Positions 62,652 to 64,000 of a stretch of 64,000 nucleotides of DNA are shown piece by piece (the stretch's first letter is position 1; the number at the start of each line of letters is the position of its first letter). The notes under the pieces are model-generated. The model was not told the DNA's origin. It was given only the letters and a program-made list of their open reading frames with translations, and ran no database searches. The translations under genes were made by a program, and so were the position numbers. The DNA comes from CAYVFC01 sp964450715. Lineage in GTDB: Bacteria > Myxococcota_A > Polyangia > Polyangiales > JAFGIB01. The stretch covers positions 23,656 to 87,655 of the forward strand of contig CAYVFC010000015.1 of assembly GCA_964450715.1 (NCBI GenBank). Direction: 5' to 3'.

Positions 62652-63240
62652 TCATGAGGGGAATTTGAGAGGCGTCGAGGAGTGATGCTCGGAGGCGATA
62701 GCGGACGAAGAGTCCTCGGCGGGTGGGGTTACTTCGAGACATTCCTGGCAGGAAACAGAGCGGTTGTACCGGAGGCGTTCTTGGCGGGCTTCAAGGCGGT
62801 ATGCGGCGAGCTCTTCCGGGATGTGGTTGCCGAGGCCGTAGTACATTTCGTCCGGTGTCTGCCCCATGAAGGCGCTGTGGGGAATTATGGGGTGTGTTGA
62901 TCGATGTAGAAGGATACGAGCTTGTGGACGGCGTTGTAGGTGTCGAGCTTGTTGAGGAACAACCATCGATGCTTCAAGCTGAGCCAGAAAGCCTCGATCA
63001 TGGAGTTGGAGTAAGTGACCTCGACCTGGGCCAGGACGCGTTTGATGTTCTCGTGGTAGCGAAGGAAGGCGTTGACCTGGTCGGCGGTGTTTTCGATACC
63101 CTTGTCGGCGACGAGCTGCGGGGCTGCTCCAGCGCCGAGAAATACGGAGGCCTGGGAGAGGATCTCGCAAGTCGTCAACGGATCCATTTTTGTGCGCAAG
63201 GCCCAGGCGAGGATCTTCCTCGAAAAGTGTTGGATGGGCG
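62652..63240 (-). pseudogene. IS 4 transposase 3' part, frameshifted and intron-interrupted
   Basis: From about 63235 the frame reads IQHFSRKILAWALRTKMDPL, LVADKGIENTADQVNAFL and SNSMIEAFWLSLKHRWLFLNK, aligned with the IS 2 core. Near 62890 the frame changes and continues as IIPHSAFMGQTPDEMYYGLG to 62652, so one base has been lost or gained. Upstream of 63240 the gene is interrupted by group II intron sequence. Confidence 0.8.
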
Positions 63241-63258
63241 CCCGGCGCGGTTTCCAGC

Positions 63259-63948
63259 TTACGCCGGACCCGTTTCGGGGCGCCCTCCTCCGAACCCGGC
63301 GTGCGGCTTTCGATCCGCACCGGGCTCTCCATCTGCGATCGCAAATGCCGGCGGTTTCAACCAACGAAGCTTGAAGTGCTCGATCCTGGTTCTGGAGAGA
63401 TCGAACGGACGGATTCCTCCGTCCGCCCATCGTATTCCAGTGCGCCCTGGCTCAGGGCGCGAGTACCGGCTGACCAAGCCCTTGATTGCGACGTTGCGGT
63501 GCTTCTTACGTAGCCATCTAAAGATGGTCCACCATACGTAGTGGTCTATCGCGCGGAAGACGCGAGATGCCCCCGCTGCATGGCGGTAGTAGTTGCACCA
63601 ACCGCGAAGGATTGGGTTGAGTAGTCGAAGACGATCCTCAAGAGAAGACTGGAGTGTGGAGCGCCGAAACAGTGCCTTGATCTGCTCACGTAGGCGATGG
63701 CTTCGCTCCCGTGGGATCCACGCAGAGGCGACCATCCGCTTGTTGCGGGTGTGCGGTCGTACACAGACGTGGTGACCCAGGAAGCGTAGCGGTCGCGTGG
63801 TGGGCGTGATTAGGGTTTTGCCCTCGGATAGCTCCAGCCCCAGTTTCTCACTGAGGTCCGCTGCGACTCGGGCTTTTTCGTCTCGCGCAGCTTGCTCGGC
63901 CAGCCCCAGTTGGTCGGGGCCGGGAGGCGCACTGACGAGAAGAATGAG
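63259..63948 (-). CDS. Group II intron reverse transcriptase/maturase, C-terminal part
   Basis: The reading begins LILLVSAPPG, the residues that normally follow YADD in the palm. It continues LSEKLGLELSEGKTLITPT, RFLGHHVCVRP and the domain X region LRGWCNYYRHAAGASRVFRAIDHYVWWTIFRWLRKKH. The YADD motif itself is not in this stretch; a second intron end occupies that place. The frame runs on through domain V before stopping. Confidence 0.8.
   Translation of the reverse strand, partial: LILLVSAPPGPDQLGLAEQAARDEKARVAADLSEKLGLELSEGKTLITPTTRPLRFLGHHVCVRPHTRNKRMVASAWIPRERSHRLREQIKALFRRSTLQSSLEDRLRLLNPILRGWCNYYRHAAGASRVFRAIDHYVWWTIFRWLRKKHRNVAIKGLVSRYSRPEPGRTGIRWADGGIRPFDLSRTRIEHFKLRWLKPPAFAIADGEPGADRKPHAGFGGGRPETGPA
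63292..63327 (-). ncRNA. Group II intron domain V
   Basis: On the minus strand the 36 nt start GAGCCCGG and end CCGGGTTC, with a GAAA tetraloop between GGATC and GCCGCACG. This is the catalytic domain V hairpin with the AGC triad near its base. The following sequence to about 63250 would hold domain VI. Confidence 0.82.
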
Positions 63949-64000
63949 GTGAGTCGCCCGGGGGAGTCTCACCCCCGGGCGCTCGCAGAACCGTACGTGA
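63949..64000 (-). mobile_element. Second group II intron, 3' end (runs off right edge)
   Basis: On the minus strand, CACGTACGGTTC is the 3' half of a domain V. A perfect 10-bp stem, CGCCCGGGGG with CCCCCGGGCG around TGAGACT, follows and resembles domain VI. It ends GACTCAC at 63949, a standard AY terminus, immediately before the reverse transcriptase codons for LILLVS. Confidence 0.7.

Larger units (their letters stand above)
63241..63948 (-). mobile_element. Group II intron, 3' part, inside the IS 4 transposase gene
   Basis: It comprises the C-terminal half of an intron-encoded reverse transcriptase and a clear domain V at 63292-63327. The 3' splice site should lie between 63235 and 63290, close to where transposase homology resumes. 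Its 5' half is absent because another intron 3' end directly precedes 63948. Confidence 0.75.

Noticed and set aside
1..64000. tRNA, rRNA or riboswitch genes
   Set aside because: I looked for tRNA-like cloverleaf ends, rRNA stretches and common riboswitch cores by eye and saw none. A covariance-model scan could still find something.

Overview
The window is high-GC DNA that looks like Myxococcota or a related deltaproteobacterial lineage. The signs are a MYXO-CTERM-like C-terminus on a thrombospondin type 3 (TSP3) protein, several Cys-rich lipoproteins with Gly/Ala/Asp-rich linkers, a 1254-residue Ser/Thr kinase fused to an AAA+ ATPase, and an NtrB/NtrC-like pair beside an OmpA protein. This is inferred from gene style, not from a marker gene. 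One run of 100 N at 21485-21584 shows that it is an assembled scaffold.

1-19.4 kb is mostly intact core and envelope coding. On the minus strand lie the 5' part of lnt, a Trm112-like gene, lgt and ftsK. On the plus strand are a HEAT-like lipoprotein and an FHA protein. A minus-strand operon of acyl carrier protein, acyl-CoA dehydrogenase and B12-type radical SAM enzyme follows. The plus strand then carries the TSP3 surface protein, an OmpA/TSP3 protein, a membrane histidine kinase and a sigma54-type regulator.

19.4-27.9 kb is accessory. It has two small membrane proteins, a RAYT (REP-associated tyrosine) transposase with inverted ends and two decayed 5' copies beside the scaffold gap, several lipoproteins, a C10-type protease with an apparently inserted C-type lectin domain, a lipoprotein with a 13-C coding tract, and an AbrB/VapC toxin-antitoxin pair.

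27.9-53 kb holds the kinase-ATPase, then a dense group of SAM methyltransferases around a CrtC-like/polyprenyl synthetase fusion. With it are a LolA-like periplasmic protein, an outer-membrane-type protein and an ABC ATPase, which together suggest an isoprenoid-lipid synthesis and export locus (inference). Three multi-pass membrane proteins, two of them GT39/83-like glycosyltransferases, a TerB-like protein and a Cys-rich lipoprotein follow.

53-64 kb is an eroded mobile-element island: at least four transposase copies, most of them broken, three toxin-antitoxin-like loci, an Rhs/TSP3/LamG gene fragment and truncated NYN and cyclase-like genes. At the right edge a group II intron appears to sit in a transposase gene and is itself interrupted by a second group II intron.

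The intergenic spaces hold long palindromic repeats. One group shares a layout of long outer arms and a short central stem whose sequence differs between copies while pairing is kept. A separate hairpin occurs twice, 42 kb apart, with a compensatory base change.
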